Assembly (NCBI RefSeq): GCF_027214025.1 | Contig: NZ_JAPWHB010000008.1 | Span: forward strand, 124,001-188,000 | Origin: Parahoeflea alexandrii | GTDB taxonomy: Bacteria; Pseudomonadota; Alphaproteobacteria; Rhizobiales; Rhizobiaceae | DNA: 64,000 nucleotides | Reading direction: 5' to 3' | In this document: piece after piece, positions 17,740 through 27,620 of the stretch | How positions within the stretch are numbered: the first letter of the stretch is position 1 | Layout: each line of letters begins with the position of its first letter | Translations under genes and position numbers: made by a program | The notes under the pieces: model-generated | Databases searched by the model: none | Told to the model about the DNA's origin: nothing | What the model saw: the letters and a program-made list of their open reading frames with translations, nothing else

Positions 17740-18777
17740 ATGACAAGAACGACCATGTCCAGCCATTCCAATCTCCTCAAGCGCCGTCAGGTTCTCGCCG
17801 GCGCCGCTGCCGGCGCCGCCGCGCTGACCATGCCTGGTTTCATCGGCCGGGCGCGCGCCGAAGGGCCGCTCAAGGTCGCTGCGATCTACACCGTTCCGGT
17901 CGAACAGCAGTGGGTGAGCCGCATTCACAAGGCCGCCAATGCCGCCGTCGCCCGCGGCGACATCGAGTATGTGTTTTCCGAAAATACCTCGAACAACGAC
18001 TACGAGCGCGTGATGCGCGAATATGCCGAGGCGGGTCACGATCTGATCGTTGGTGAGGTCTTCGGCGTCGAGGATGCTGCCCGGCAGGTCGCCGCGGACT
18101 ATCCGGAAACCGCATTTCTGATGGGTTCGAGCTTCCTGCCCAAGGACGATGCACCGAACTTCGCGGTGTTCGACAACTACATCCAGGACGCATCCTACCT
18201 GTCCGGCATCATTGCCGGCGCGATGACCAAGTCGAACAATATGGGCTTGGTCGGCGGCTTCCCGATTCCGGAAGTCAATCGCCTGATGCATGCCTTCATG
18301 GCCGGCGTGAAGGAAACCGCGCCCGACACCAAGTTCCAGGTAGCCTTCATCGGCTCATGGTTCGACCCGCCGAAGGCAAAGGAAACCGCGTTCGCGCAGA
18401 TCGATGGCGGTGCGGACATTCTCTATGCGGAACGCTTCGGTGTTTCGGATGCCGCCAAGGAAAAGGGCGTACTGGCAATCGGAAACGTGATCGACACGCA
18501 GACAGACTATCCCGAAACGGTGGTGGCTTCGGCCCTGTGGCATTTCGAGCCGACGCTCGACCATGCCATCGCGATGGTCAAGGCCGGCACGTTCAAGGCC
18601 GAGAATTACGGGGTCTATTCCTTCATGAAGGAAGGCGGCTGTTCGCTGGCGCCGCTCGGGACATTCGAGGGCAAGGTTCCTGAAGAAGCGATGAAGCTCG
18701 TCGCCGAGCGCGAAGCCGCGATCAAGGACGGCTCCTTCGTGGTCGAGATCAATGACGAAGAGCCCAAGTCCAACTGA
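17740..18777 (+). CDS. BMP-family ABC transporter substrate-binding protein
   Basis: Periplasmic binding protein of the Bmp/Med (PnrA-like) family, whose known ligands are purine and pyrimidine nucleosides or related bases. From the ATG at 17740 (CAGGAG upstream) it has 345 residues. The N-terminus carries a twin-arginine leader (KRRQVLAGAAAGAAAL) cleaved near ARA. The mature part starts KVAAIYTVPVEQQW and contains NDYERVMREYAEAGHDLIVG and the DNYIQDASYLSGIIAG segment diagnostic of the family. Its stop overlaps the start of the ATPase gene, opening a five-gene operon that ends with a cytosine deaminase-like enzyme. Confidence 0.9.
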   Translation: MTRTTMSSHSNLLKRRQVLAGAAAGAAALTMPGFIGRARAEGPLKVAAIYTVPVEQQWVSRIHKAANAAVARGDIEYVFSENTSNNDYERVMREYAEAGHDLIVGEVFGVEDAARQVAADYPETAFLMGSSFLPKDDAPNFAVFDNYIQDASYLSGIIAGAMTKSNNMGLVGGFPIPEVNRLMHAFMAGVKETAPDTKFQVAFIGSWFDPPKAKETAFAQIDGGADILYAERFGVSDAAKEKGVLAIGNVIDTQTDYPETVVASALWHFEPTLDHAIAMVKAGTFKAENYGVYSFMKEGGCSLAPLGTFEGKVPEEAMKLVAEREAAIKDGSFVVEINDEEPKSN

Positions 18778-20327
18778 TGGACGCCAACAATGGCCAGGAG
18801 GCGGAGGCCGTTCTCCGCCTCACGGGCATCACCAAGAGATTTGGCCCGCTGGTTGCCAATGACGCCATTTCACTGTCGCTCAAGCGCGGCGAGGTGGTTG
18901 CGCTGCTCGGCGAGAACGGCGCGGGCAAGACCACGCTGATGAACATCCTGTTCGGCCATTACACCGCCGACGAAGGAGACATCGAGGTTTTTGGCAAGAC
19001 GCTGCCGCCGGGGGATCCGCATGCCGCACTCGCGGCCGGCATCGGCATGGTGCATCAGCACTTCACGCTGGCCGACCAGATGACGGTGCTTGAAAACATC
19101 GTGCTGGGCACGCAGCCGCTCTGGTCGTTCAATCTGGGCAAAGGTGCGGCAAGGGAGAAGATCCGGCGGCTGGCAGCGGATTACGGGCTTGAGGTCGATC
19201 CGGACCGGATGATCACCGAGCTGTCGGTTGGCGAGCGGCAGCGGGTCGAGATCCTCAAGGCGCTCTATCGCGAGGCGCGGATCCTCATTCTCGACGAACC
19301 GACCGCGGTGCTCACGCCGATGGAAACCGAGGCGCTTTTCGCCACGCTGGCAAAGCTCGTGGCGGCGGGGCTTTCGGTGATCTTCATCTCGCACAAGCTT
19401 GGCGAAGTGCAGTCGGTTTCGGACCGGGTGGTGGTGCTGCGCGGCGGCAAGCTTGCCGGCGAGCGCAAGACCGCTGACGCGACACGGCGCGAACTGGCGG
19501 AACTGATGGTCGGTGGGCAATTGCCGGTCAACGAGATCGGTCCGTCCTCACCGCGCGAGTGTCTGTTCGAGCTCAAGGGAATTTCCACGCGCAGCCTGGG
19601 CGGTGCGGCGCTCAGGCAGGTTTCGATGCAGTTGCGCGGTGGCGAGATCACTGGTCTCGCCGGCATTTCCGGAAACGGGCAGGCGGCATTGGCGGCGCTT
19701 ATATCGGGCACGCTGGAACCGGTAGAGGGCGAGATCATCGTGCATGGCGAAAAGGTCGAGCGATGGTCGCCGGGCGCCGCGCTGGAGCGTGGCCTTGGCC
19801 GCATCCCGGAAGATAGACACGCCACCGGCATGATCGGCGACATGAGCGTCGCCGAGAACGTGATATCCGAAGCCTATCGCAGCTCGCGTTTCTCGCGGTT
19901 CGGGTTTCTGGACTGGAAGGCAGCGGCTACCTTCGCCAATGACATCATCAAGGCCTACGACGTCAAATGTCCTTCGCCGGATGCGCGGGTGCGGCTCTTG
20001 TCCGGAGGCAACATGCAGAAGCTGATCCTTGGCCGGGCTCTGGACGGGGATCCCGATATCATCCTCGCCAGCCAGCCGACGCGGGGGCTGGACGTCGGAG
20101 CGGTGGCTTATGTTCATGCCCGCCTGATCGAGGCGCGCGACCGGGGAGCTGCGGTTCTGCTGATTTCAGAGGATCTCGATGAGATCCAGACCCTTTCCGA
20201 CCGGATCCTGGTGATCCACCGCGGACAGCTTTCCAGGCCGTCGCTGCGTGGGGAGCTCAGCGTGATGGAACTGGGCGAACTGATGGCCGGGCACGGACAC
20301 GACGAAGGGGCGAGCCATGCGGCTTGA
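18777..20327 (+). CDS. BMP-type ABC transporter ATP-binding protein, two ABC domains
   Basis: Tandem ATPase of 516 residues like those of sugar and nucleoside importers. Domain one has Walker A GENGAGKT (about residues 43-50), the modified signature LSVGERQR and Walker B LILDEPTAVLTP. Domain two has a degenerate Walker A (GISGNGQA) but a good signature LSGGNMQK, the usual asymmetry of this family. The start codon overlaps the stop of the binding-protein gene by one base; its end overlaps the first permease by 11 bases. All context points to nucleoside/base import. Confidence 0.9.
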   Translation: MDANNGQEAEAVLRLTGITKRFGPLVANDAISLSLKRGEVVALLGENGAGKTTLMNILFGHYTADEGDIEVFGKTLPPGDPHAALAAGIGMVHQHFTLADQMTVLENIVLGTQPLWSFNLGKGAAREKIRRLAADYGLEVDPDRMITELSVGERQRVEILKALYREARILILDEPTAVLTPMETEALFATLAKLVAAGLSVIFISHKLGEVQSVSDRVVVLRGGKLAGERKTADATRRELAELMVGGQLPVNEIGPSSPRECLFELKGISTRSLGGAALRQVSMQLRGGEITGLAGISGNGQAALAALISGTLEPVEGEIIVHGEKVERWSPGAALERGLGRIPEDRHATGMIGDMSVAENVISEAYRSSRFSRFGFLDWKAAATFANDIIKAYDVKCPSPDARVRLLSGGNMQKLILGRALDGDPDIILASQPTRGLDVGAVAYVHARLIEARDRGAAVLLISEDLDEIQTLSDRILVIHRGQLSRPSLRGELSVMELGELMAGHGHDEGASHAA

Positions 20328-21366
20328 ACCGAGACCTGCCTCATCTGTTGCGGCCAGCATCCTCTGGCCGGCGGGAGCGATCCTGGCGACGGTGGTGTTT
20401 TCGTCGCTCCTTGTGATGATCGCCGGTGCGTCGCCGCTCACGGTGTTCTGGCTGGTGTTGAAGGGGGCTGCTGGCTCGCAGTTTGCGGCACTGGAAACGC
20501 TGACTCGGGCGACGCCGCTGATCTTCACCGGGCTTGCGGTGGCGGTGGCTTTCCGGGCCAAGCTCTGGAACATCGGGGCCGAAGCACAACTCTATCTGGG
20601 CGCGGTGATGACAGTGGTGATCGGCACCGGTGCGGTGACCCTGCCATCGGCGGGCCTGATCCCGCTGATCATGATCGCCGCGATGCTGACCGGTGCGCTC
20701 GCCCTGCTCGGTCCGGCTGTTCTCAAGACAAAATTCGGCGTGGACGAGGTGGTGACCACGCTGCTGCTCAACTTCATCGTTCTGCTGTTCGTCTCGATGC
20801 TGCTCGAAGGACCCCTGAAGGACCCGACGGGACTTGGCTGGCCCCAGTCCAAGCGGGTGATTGCGGACGCGCAATTGCCGCGGCTGATCAAGGGCAAGCG
20901 GCTGCATTTCGGTTTCATCCTGGCCATTATCTCGGCGATCGTGGTCTGGGTGATCATGAAGAAGACCACGCTCGGCTACGAGATGCGCGCCGTCGGGCAC
21001 AACGCGGAAGCCGCGCGGTTTGCCGGCATCCCGGTCAATCGGGTGATCGTCAAGACGGCGTTGCTCTCGGGCGGGCTTGCGGCGCTGGCCGGGTTTTCCG
21101 AAGTGGCGGGGCTGAAGGGTAACCTGACGCTCGACCTGTCGCCGGGCTATGGTTACACCGGTATTGTCGTCGCCATGCTGGCCATGCTGAACCCGCTCGG
21201 CGTGATTGCCGCCGCGATCTTCGTGGCGGGCATCTTTGTCGGCGCCGACGCGATGAGCCGCAGCGCCAATGTGCCGAGCTACATTGCCGAGGTCATGGTG
21301 GCGACGTCGCTTCTGACCATGGTCGCGGCAATCATGCTGATGCGCTACCGCGTGCGCTGGAGGTGA
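20317..21366 (+). CDS. BMP-type ABC transporter permease 1
   Basis: Inner-membrane permease, 349 residues with about nine hydrophobic segments. Typical blocks are ATPLIFTGLAVAVAFRAKLWNIGAEAQLYLGA and the later VGHNAEAARFAGIPVNR, which is the ATPase docking loop of this family. It overlaps the ATPase gene upstream by 11 bases and is followed one base later by the second permease. Full length; nothing odd. Confidence 0.9.
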   Translation: MRLEPRPASSVAASILWPAGAILATVVFSSLLVMIAGASPLTVFWLVLKGAAGSQFAALETLTRATPLIFTGLAVAVAFRAKLWNIGAEAQLYLGAVMTVVIGTGAVTLPSAGLIPLIMIAAMLTGALALLGPAVLKTKFGVDEVVTTLLLNFIVLLFVSMLLEGPLKDPTGLGWPQSKRVIADAQLPRLIKGKRLHFGFILAIISAIVVWVIMKKTTLGYEMRAVGHNAEAARFAGIPVNRVIVKTALLSGGLAALAGFSEVAGLKGNLTLDLSPGYGYTGIVVAMLAMLNPLGVIAAAIFVAGIFVGADAMSRSANVPSYIAEVMVATSLLTMVAAIMLMRYRVRWR

Positions 21367-21367
21367 C

Positions 21368-22312
21368 ATGAACGAAGCGCTTGAGATTCTGTTCACCGCC
21401 AGCTTCTGGGTTGCCGCGATCCGGATCGCCTCGCCGCTGATCTTCGCCACCATGGGAGAGCTTATCTGCGAGCGGGCGGGTGTGCTCAACCTGGGGATCG
21501 AGGGGATCATGGTGGCCGGCGCCTTCACCGGTTGGTTCACGGTCTATATGGGCGGGGATCTGTGGACCGGCGTGCTCGTCGCCGCGCTGACGGGTGCCAT
21601 GTTCGGGCTGCTGCACGGCTTCCTCACCGTGCCTCTGGGGCTGTCGCAGCATGTCACCGGGATCGGGATCACGCTGCTTGCCTCGAGCCTGACCTATTTC
21701 ACCTACCGGATCCTGCTGCCCGAAGTTTCCTCGCCGCCGAAGATCGAGCCGTTCCAGCCCTTCGCGGTCCCCGTATTGTCTGACATTCCGGTGTTGGGGC
21801 CGACGCTTTTCAACCAGACGCCGCTCACCTACCTCGCCTATTTCACCGTCGCGGCAGTTGCCTTCGTCTTCTACCGGACGCCGGTGGGCGTGGCGGTGCG
21901 GGCGGTGGGCGAAAATCCGTCAGCGGTCGAGGCGCAGGGCATTTCGGTGACCGCCGTACGGATCGGGGCCGTCATGGTGGGCTCGGCGCTGATGGCGATC
22001 GGCGGTGCGTTTCTCACCATGTCGGCCTTCAACTCGTTCTTCTTCGAGATGATCAACGGGCGTGGCTGGATCGCCATCGCACTGGTGGTGTTCGGCTCCT
22101 GGCGGCCGGGCAAGGCGCTGATTGGCGCCATCCTGTTTGCCGCCTTCGACGCCTATCAGGTGCGGCTGCAGCAGATTACCGGCGGCGTCATTCCCTACCA
22201 GATCTTCCTGATGATGCCGTTCGTGCTGTCGATCGTGGCGCTGGTCGTCGTCGCCCGGCGCGCGACCTATCCGAAGGCGCTGATGATCCCCTACCAGAAA
22301 GGCGAGAGATGA
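21368..22312 (+). CDS. BMP-type ABC transporter permease 2
   Basis: Second inner-membrane permease, 314 residues. The family block CERAGVLNLGIEGIMVAGAF is near the N-terminus and VGENPSAVEAQGISV forms the coupling loop. It makes a heteromeric channel with permease 1. The stop overlaps the start of the deaminase-like gene by four bases (ATGA), which ties uptake to the first catabolic step. Confidence 0.9.
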   Translation: MNEALEILFTASFWVAAIRIASPLIFATMGELICERAGVLNLGIEGIMVAGAFTGWFTVYMGGDLWTGVLVAALTGAMFGLLHGFLTVPLGLSQHVTGIGITLLASSLTYFTYRILLPEVSSPPKIEPFQPFAVPVLSDIPVLGPTLFNQTPLTYLAYFTVAAVAFVFYRTPVGVAVRAVGENPSAVEAQGISVTAVRIGAVMVGSALMAIGGAFLTMSAFNSFFFEMINGRGWIAIALVVFGSWRPGKALIGAILFAAFDAYQVRLQQITGGVIPYQIFLMMPFVLSIVALVVVARRATYPKALMIPYQKGER

Positions 22313-23598
22313 GCTTTGACACCTTGCTAAAGGGCGGCGTGCTGCCCGACGGGACGACCGCGGATATCGCCATCAGCGACGGGCGGATCGCAGCGATTGC
22401 GCCGGCGATCGAAGCCGAGGCGGGCGAAACCATCGATATCGCCGGCAACCTGGTGTCGCCGCCATTCGTCGATCCGCATTTTCACATGGATGCGACGCTG
22501 TCCTACGGTCTGCCGCGGATCAATGCATCGGGTACGCTGCTCGAAGGCATCGGCCTCTGGGGTGAGCTCAAGCCGCTTCTGACCCATGAGGCAGTGAAGG
22601 AGAGGGCGCTCGCCTATTGCGATTGGGCCGCCTCGATGGGGCTGCTCGCCATCCGCACCCATGTCGATGTCTGCGATGACCGGTTGCTTGCTGTCGAGGC
22701 ACTGCTCGAGGTCAGACAAGAGATCGCCTCCTACATCGATCTGCAACTGGTCGCGTTTCCACAGGACGGTCTTTACCGGTCTCCCGGCGCCCGGGAAAAT
22801 ACCATCCGGGCGCTTGATCTCGGCGTCGATGTTGTCGGCGGCATTCCGCATTTCGAGCGCACGATGGCGGACGGGCGCGCCTCGGTGACCGAGCTCTGCG
22901 AAATTGCGGCCGAGCGCGGGTTGATGGTCGACATGCACTGCGATGAGACCGACGATCCGTTGTCGCGGCATATCGAACAATTGGCCTATGAGACCCAGCG
23001 GCTCGGACTGCAGGGACGGGTGGCGGGATCGCATCTGACCTCGATGCACTCGATGGACAATTACTATGTCTCAAAGCTGCTGCCGCTGATCGCCGAGGCA
23101 GAAGTGGCGGCGATCCCCAATCCGCTGATCAACATCACGCTGCAAGGGCGTCACGACACCTATCCGAAACGGCGCGGAATGACGCGGGTGCCGGAAATGC
23201 TCAAGCACGGCATCCGGGTCGGGTTCGGGCAGGATTGCGTGCTCGATCCCTGGTATTCGCTGGGCACAGCCGACATGCTGGATGTCGCCTTCATGGGGCT
23301 GCACGTGGCGCAGATGACCAGCCCGGATGACATGCGGCGCTGCTACAATATGGTGACCACCGAAAGTGCCGCGATCATGGGGCTTGAGGACTATGGCCTG
23401 GAAGTAGGCAAGCGCGCCGATCTGGTCGTGCTCGACGCCGGCAATCCGATCGAGGCGATCCGCTTGCGGGCGACGCGGCTGATGGTGATGGCGCGCGGCA
23501 AGGTGATCGCCCGGCGCCAGCGATCCCCGATGCGGCTGGAGATCCCCGGAAGGCAAGCCGACATTGATCGCCGTTTCAGAATTCCGGATCCGACCTGA
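22309..23598 (+). CDS. Cytosine deaminase-like amidohydrolase
   Basis: Metal-dependent hydrolase of the CodA group, which deaminates cytosine and related ring compounds. 429 residues. Visible are the metal ligands H57 and H59 (DPHFHMDATLS), a third histidine near residue 209 (VDMHCDETDDP), H-containing SHLTSMHS, the CodA-typical NPLINITLQGRHDTYPKRRGMTRVPE stretch in pieces, and the catalytic aspartate in GQDCVLDPWY. Overall resemblance to E. coli CodA is strong through the C-terminal half. It is the last gene of the BMP transporter operon, so its substrate is probably a base delivered or released by that importer. Other ring amides cannot be excluded. Confidence 0.85.
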   Translation: MSFDTLLKGGVLPDGTTADIAISDGRIAAIAPAIEAEAGETIDIAGNLVSPPFVDPHFHMDATLSYGLPRINASGTLLEGIGLWGELKPLLTHEAVKERALAYCDWAASMGLLAIRTHVDVCDDRLLAVEALLEVRQEIASYIDLQLVAFPQDGLYRSPGARENTIRALDLGVDVVGGIPHFERTMADGRASVTELCEIAAERGLMVDMHCDETDDPLSRHIEQLAYETQRLGLQGRVAGSHLTSMHSMDNYYVSKLLPLIAEAEVAAIPNPLINITLQGRHDTYPKRRGMTRVPEMLKHGIRVGFGQDCVLDPWYSLGTADMLDVAFMGLHVAQMTSPDDMRRCYNMVTTESAAIMGLEDYGLEVGKRADLVVLDAGNPIEAIRLRATRLMVMARGKVIARRQRSPMRLEIPGRQADIDRRFRIPDPT

Positions 23599-23695
23599 TC
23601 CGGATTGAAGCACAGCTTAATAAACAGGGTTAATACTTACGTAAGGGCGTTTGGCTACACTAAGCAGAGTTGTTCTGCGTCAAGGGTATCCAGTT

Positions 23696-24361
23696 ATGGC
23701 AGCCGCCAAGCGTAAATTATCCCATGCTTTCCGAATTTCCCGCAAGCTTGCTTTGCTTTCAGGTGGATTTCTGTTCGTCCTCGGCGCATCCGGTACCGCC
23801 GCACTGGTTTTTGCTCCGGCGAACATGATCCCGGGCTTCAAGGAGGAGACCCGGGGGCACTGCAAGACGGTCTACCAGTCCGAATTCAGGCGCGGCAAGG
23901 AGAAGCGCCTGATCGCTGTCATCTCCGGCGATGATCTTGAGCCAAGGGAACGGGTGAAGACCGGCCTGCGGGTGGCGCGCCATCTTTCCGAAACGGTCAA
24001 TTCCGATCTCGTCATCGTCCAGGTGGCCGACCATCGCGGCCCGACGGCGAGAGCCCAGCTTCGCGGTGCCGCTATCGGCGCCGAAATCGTTTACGCCCCG
24101 GTCCCGACGAAGTCGCTTGCGGTGACGCAGCCGTGGGAGGTGCGTTTCGTCAACACTCTACCTGCAAGCACCGGCTATTATTTTGGCGAACGCGTGGACA
24201 TGCCGCAGTCCGACATCGAAGCCATCATCCACGAAATCGAAAAGGTCGAGGGATGTGACGGCGATGTGGTCGAAGAAGAGGCCAAGACCGCTTCCGCCGC
24301 TGGTCACGGCGAACCGGCAAAGGCAGGCCATGGCGAGCCGGCGAAGCCGGCTGGCCACTGA
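23696..24361 (+). CDS. Unrecognised membrane-anchored protein with C-terminal repeats
   Basis: I do not recognise a family. From the ATG at 23696 it has 221 residues: a basic N-terminus, one hydrophobic segment at about residues 17-41 that could be a signal anchor, a soluble middle part with a VAR/LSETVNSDLVIVQVADHRG stretch, and a short C-terminal tail with repeated GHGEPAK units rich in alanine, histidine and proline. Two cysteines (about residues 56 and 182) could pair in the periplasm. It stands alone, 11 bases from the end of lysS on the other strand. Codon use resembles its neighbours. Confidence 0.7.
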   Translation: MAAAKRKLSHAFRISRKLALLSGGFLFVLGASGTAALVFAPANMIPGFKEETRGHCKTVYQSEFRRGKEKRLIAVISGDDLEPRERVKTGLRVARHLSETVNSDLVIVQVADHRGPTARAQLRGAAIGAEIVYAPVPTKSLAVTQPWEVRFVNTLPASTGYYFGERVDMPQSDIEAIIHEIEKVEGCDGDVVEEEAKTASAAGHGEPAKAGHGEPAKPAGH

Positions 24362-24372
24362 TCCCTGCGGAT

Positions 24373-25869
24373 TTATTCGCCGCGCGACTTGCGGGCGGGG
24401 AACAGGATCACGTCCCGGATTGACGGCGCGTTGGTCAGAAGCATGATCAGCCGGTCGACGCCGATGCCCAGGCCACCTGCCGGAGGCATGCCTTGGTCGA
24501 TGGCATCGAGGAATTCCTCGTCGAGCTGCTTCTCGATCTCGCCGCGCGCATGCGCCTGCTCGAGCTGCTCGACCATGCGCTTGCGTTGTTCTTCCGGGTC
24601 GTTGAGCTCGGAGAACGCGTTGCCCAGTTCCCAGGCGTTGCAATAGGTCTCGAACCGCTCGACCAGGCGCGGTTCGCCCGGCACTTCCTTTGCGAAAGGT
24701 GAGATGTCCTTGGGGAAATCGATCACGTGTGTCGGCTGGATCAGTGTAGCCTCGACCTTTTCCTCGAAGATGAAAGCCAGGCACTCACCCCAGGTCCAGT
24801 CGTCCTCGATCTCGAAACCGGCCGCCTTCGATGCCGCGCGGGCTTCCTCGTCGGTGGCAATCGCGCGGAAATCGATGCCGGTCGCTTCCTTGACCGCGTC
24901 CGGCATGGCAACCCGGCGGAACGGACCCTTGAAGGACATGGTGGTCTCGCCATAGATCACGTCGGTCGATCCGTGGATCGACAAGGCCAGCTTCTCGAAC
25001 AGCCGTTCCACCAGACCCATGATGTCCTCATAGTCGGCATAGGCCCAGTAGCATTCAAGCATGGTGAATTCGGGATTGTGCCGGGTCGACACGCCTTCGT
25101 TGCGGAAGTTGCGGTTGACCTCGAACACCTTGTCGGTCAGGCCGGAGACCAGCGCGCGCTTGAGATAGAGTTCCGGCGCGATGCGCAGGTACATGTCGAG
25201 CTTGAGCGTGTTGTGATGGGTCTTGAAAGGCTCCGCCGTGGCCCCGCCATAGACGGAATGCAGCATCGGCGTCTCGATCTCCATGAAGCCTTCGTCTTCC
25301 ATGAAGCGGCGGATGCCCGAGACGATCTTCGAGCGCTGCTGGAAACGGAGCTTCGAATCCTCGTTGCTGAGAATATCGAGATGGCGCTTGCGGTAGCGAA
25401 GTTCGATGTCGGAAACGCCATGCCATTTTTCCGGCATCGGCAGCAGCGACTTGGTCAGCATGGTGATTTCGTGGGCGTTGACCGTCAGCTCGCCGCGCTT
25501 GGTGCGGCGGACTTCGCCGGTGACACCGATGATGTCGCCCATGTCGATCAGCGGCAGCAGCGCGCGGGCGTCTTCCGGCGTGGTGTCCTTGTGGCTGAAG
25601 ATCTGAACCTTGCCGGAGGCATCATGGATATCCATGAACATGCCCGAATTGCGCGACGAATAAACCCGTCCTGCGACCGTGATGATGTCGCCAGTCAGCG
25701 TATCGGGCTCGATGTCGGCGTATTTTTCCGCAAGTTCCTGGTTGGTCATGGTGCGGTGAAAATGCGCCGGGTAAACCTCGGCAACCATCTCGCGCAGCTT
25801 GGCGAGCTTCTGCGCGCGCACTTCGGTGACGTCGGACGAGAGGCCGGGTTCGGTTGTCTTGTCGTTCAT
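24373..25869 (-). CDS. lysS: Lysyl-tRNA synthetase, class II
   Basis: Charges tRNA-Lys in the cytoplasm. 498 residues, usual length. An N-terminal OB-fold anticodon-binding domain (about residues 55-150) is followed by the class II catalytic core with motif 2 (FRNEGVSTRHNPEFTMLE) and motif 3 (GLGIGVDRLIMLL). It follows gltX with only four bases between, so the two synthetases form one unit. Confidence 0.95.
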   Translation of the reverse strand: MNDKTTEPGLSSDVTEVRAQKLAKLREMVAEVYPAHFHRTMTNQELAEKYADIEPDTLTGDIITVAGRVYSSRNSGMFMDIHDASGKVQIFSHKDTTPEDARALLPLIDMGDIIGVTGEVRRTKRGELTVNAHEITMLTKSLLPMPEKWHGVSDIELRYRKRHLDILSNEDSKLRFQQRSKIVSGIRRFMEDEGFMEIETPMLHSVYGGATAEPFKTHHNTLKLDMYLRIAPELYLKRALVSGLTDKVFEVNRNFRNEGVSTRHNPEFTMLECYWAYADYEDIMGLVERLFEKLALSIHGSTDVIYGETTMSFKGPFRRVAMPDAVKEATGIDFRAIATDEEARAASKAAGFEIEDDWTWGECLAFIFEEKVEATLIQPTHVIDFPKDISPFAKEVPGEPRLVERFETYCNAWELGNAFSELNDPEEQRKRMVEQLEQAHARGEIEKQLDEEFLDAIDQGMPPAGGLGIGVDRLIMLLTNAPSIRDVILFPARKSRGE

Positions 25870-25873
25870 TGTT

Positions 25874-27346
25874 CTACCCGTTGTTTGCTTGGGCCGCGTC
25901 GACGCCGGCCTTGACCGCTGTTTCAGCCTGCTTCAGGCGCTGGCGCACGACAGACCGTCCGAGAATGGACATGGAATCGAAAAGCGGCAAGGACCGCGAA
26001 GAGCCGGAGACAGCAATGAAAAGCGGCGCCAGCAGGTTTCTGAGCTTGATGTCGCTGCGCTCGGAAATGGCGCGGAGTTCGGCCTCGATGCTTTCCGCGT
26101 TCCATTCGAAGATCTTCTCCAGATCAGGCTGAACCGTCTGCAGGATCTGGAGGACGTCTTCGAGCGAGACTTTCTTGATGTTGGCAAAGTCGGCTGCCGT
26201 CAGTCCCAGGTCGCCCTTCAGCAGGAAGCCGGTCAGGTCGGGAAGATCCGACAGCTTGGTGATGCGCGACTGCGCCAGCTTCATGCCTTCGCGGAAACGA
26301 CCGTTTTCCTGGGCCCAGGCCAAGACGCGGGAGATGAAATCCTCTTCGGACACGCTCTCGCGCAGCCAGCGGCCGTTGAGCCAGTCGAGCTTCTGCAGGT
26401 CGAAGATCGCGCCGGCCTTGGACAGGTTCTCCGGATCGAAGTTTTCGACCAGCTGATCCATTGTCAGCAGTTCCTCGCCCTCGGCGATCTGGATGAAGAA
26501 CAGGCCGAGGAAGTTCATCAGCGCTTCGGGCAGGAAACCCAGCGCCGCATAGTAGGAAATCGAGGTCGGGTTCTTGCGCTTGGACAGCTTCGACTTGTCG
26601 GCGTTGCGCATCAGCGAAAGATGCATGAACACCGGCGGCTCGAGGCCCAGATACTGGTAGATCAGGATGTGCTTGGGCACCGAAGCCAGCCATTCCTCGC
26701 CACGGGCAACATGGGTGATCTTCATCAGGTGGTCGTCAACCACATTGGCCATGTGATAGGTCGGCATGCCGTCGGCCTTGAGCAAGACCTGCATGTCGAC
26801 GGCTTCCCAGGGAATTTCGACCTCGCCGTAGACGCCGTCGACAAACTTGCAGGCGCCTTCGGTGGGGATCTTCATCCGCACCACTGATGGTTCGCCCGCA
26901 TTCATGCGGGTGGTGACTTCCTCCGCCGTGAGGCTCAGGCAGCGGCCGTCATATTTCGGCGGCTTGCCGGCCGCGCGCTGGGCGGCGCGCATCTCGTCGA
27001 GACGCTCGGGCGTGCAGAAGCAGCGGAAGCCGTGACCGTTTTCAACGATCTTGTCGACATAGGGACGGTAGATGTCCTTGCGTTCGCTCTGCCGGTAAGG
27101 TCCGTAGGGGCCGCCGATATCGGGGCCTTCCGACCATGAAAGGCCGCACCATTTCAGCGCGTCGAGAACCTTCTGTTCAAACTCCGGCGTCGAGCGGGCG
27201 GCATCGGTGTCCTCGATGCGAAGAATGAATTCGCCGCCGTTCTTCTTTGCAAACAGATAGTTGAACAGCGCGATGTAGGCGGTTCCGACATGCGGCTCGC
27301 CAGTCGGAGACGGTGCGATGCGCACCCGCGTTGCAGTGTTGGCCAT
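25874..27346 (-). CDS. gltX: Glutamyl-tRNA synthetase
   Basis: Class I synthetase for tRNA-Glu, 490 residues from the ATG at 27346. The HIGH-type motif is PSPTGEPHVGTAY (residues 10-22) and the KMSKS-type motif is KLSKRKNPTS, the variant normal in alphaproteobacteria. The C-terminal anticodon domain is complete. A longer upstream reading is rejected because the conserved N-terminus begins right after this ATG. It precedes lysS and is divergent from the LacI-type gene at 27621. Many alphaproteobacteria carry two gltX copies; I cannot tell which one this is. Confidence 0.93.
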   Translation of the reverse strand: MANTATRVRIAPSPTGEPHVGTAYIALFNYLFAKKNGGEFILRIEDTDAARSTPEFEQKVLDALKWCGLSWSEGPDIGGPYGPYRQSERKDIYRPYVDKIVENGHGFRCFCTPERLDEMRAAQRAAGKPPKYDGRCLSLTAEEVTTRMNAGEPSVVRMKIPTEGACKFVDGVYGEVEIPWEAVDMQVLLKADGMPTYHMANVVDDHLMKITHVARGEEWLASVPKHILIYQYLGLEPPVFMHLSLMRNADKSKLSKRKNPTSISYYAALGFLPEALMNFLGLFFIQIAEGEELLTMDQLVENFDPENLSKAGAIFDLQKLDWLNGRWLRESVSEEDFISRVLAWAQENGRFREGMKLAQSRITKLSDLPDLTGFLLKGDLGLTAADFANIKKVSLEDVLQILQTVQPDLEKIFEWNAESIEAELRAISERSDIKLRNLLAPLFIAVSGSSRSLPLFDSMSILGRSVVRQRLKQAETAVKAGVDAAQANNG

Positions 27347-27620
27347 GTTGTGTTCGCCCGCTTTCAGGTCCGGTTGAATGATGCGCGCGGCGGCTTTTGC
27401 CGGCTGCGATCGCTGTCCGGTAACGCTGCAGCCAGGCAAGGCGCGGCGGAGACCGGCAGGCGGTGCCTTAGGCCATATTGTGCCGGTGGCGTCAAGTATA
27501 ACGGTTTTCGCGCGATATGCCGCACCGTGATTGGCGCGCCGCACCGGCAGCGCCGGCCTCCCGCAATTTTTGATTTACGTACCTCAGAAATTCATTTAGA
27601 AAACACCTCAGGAGGAGACA

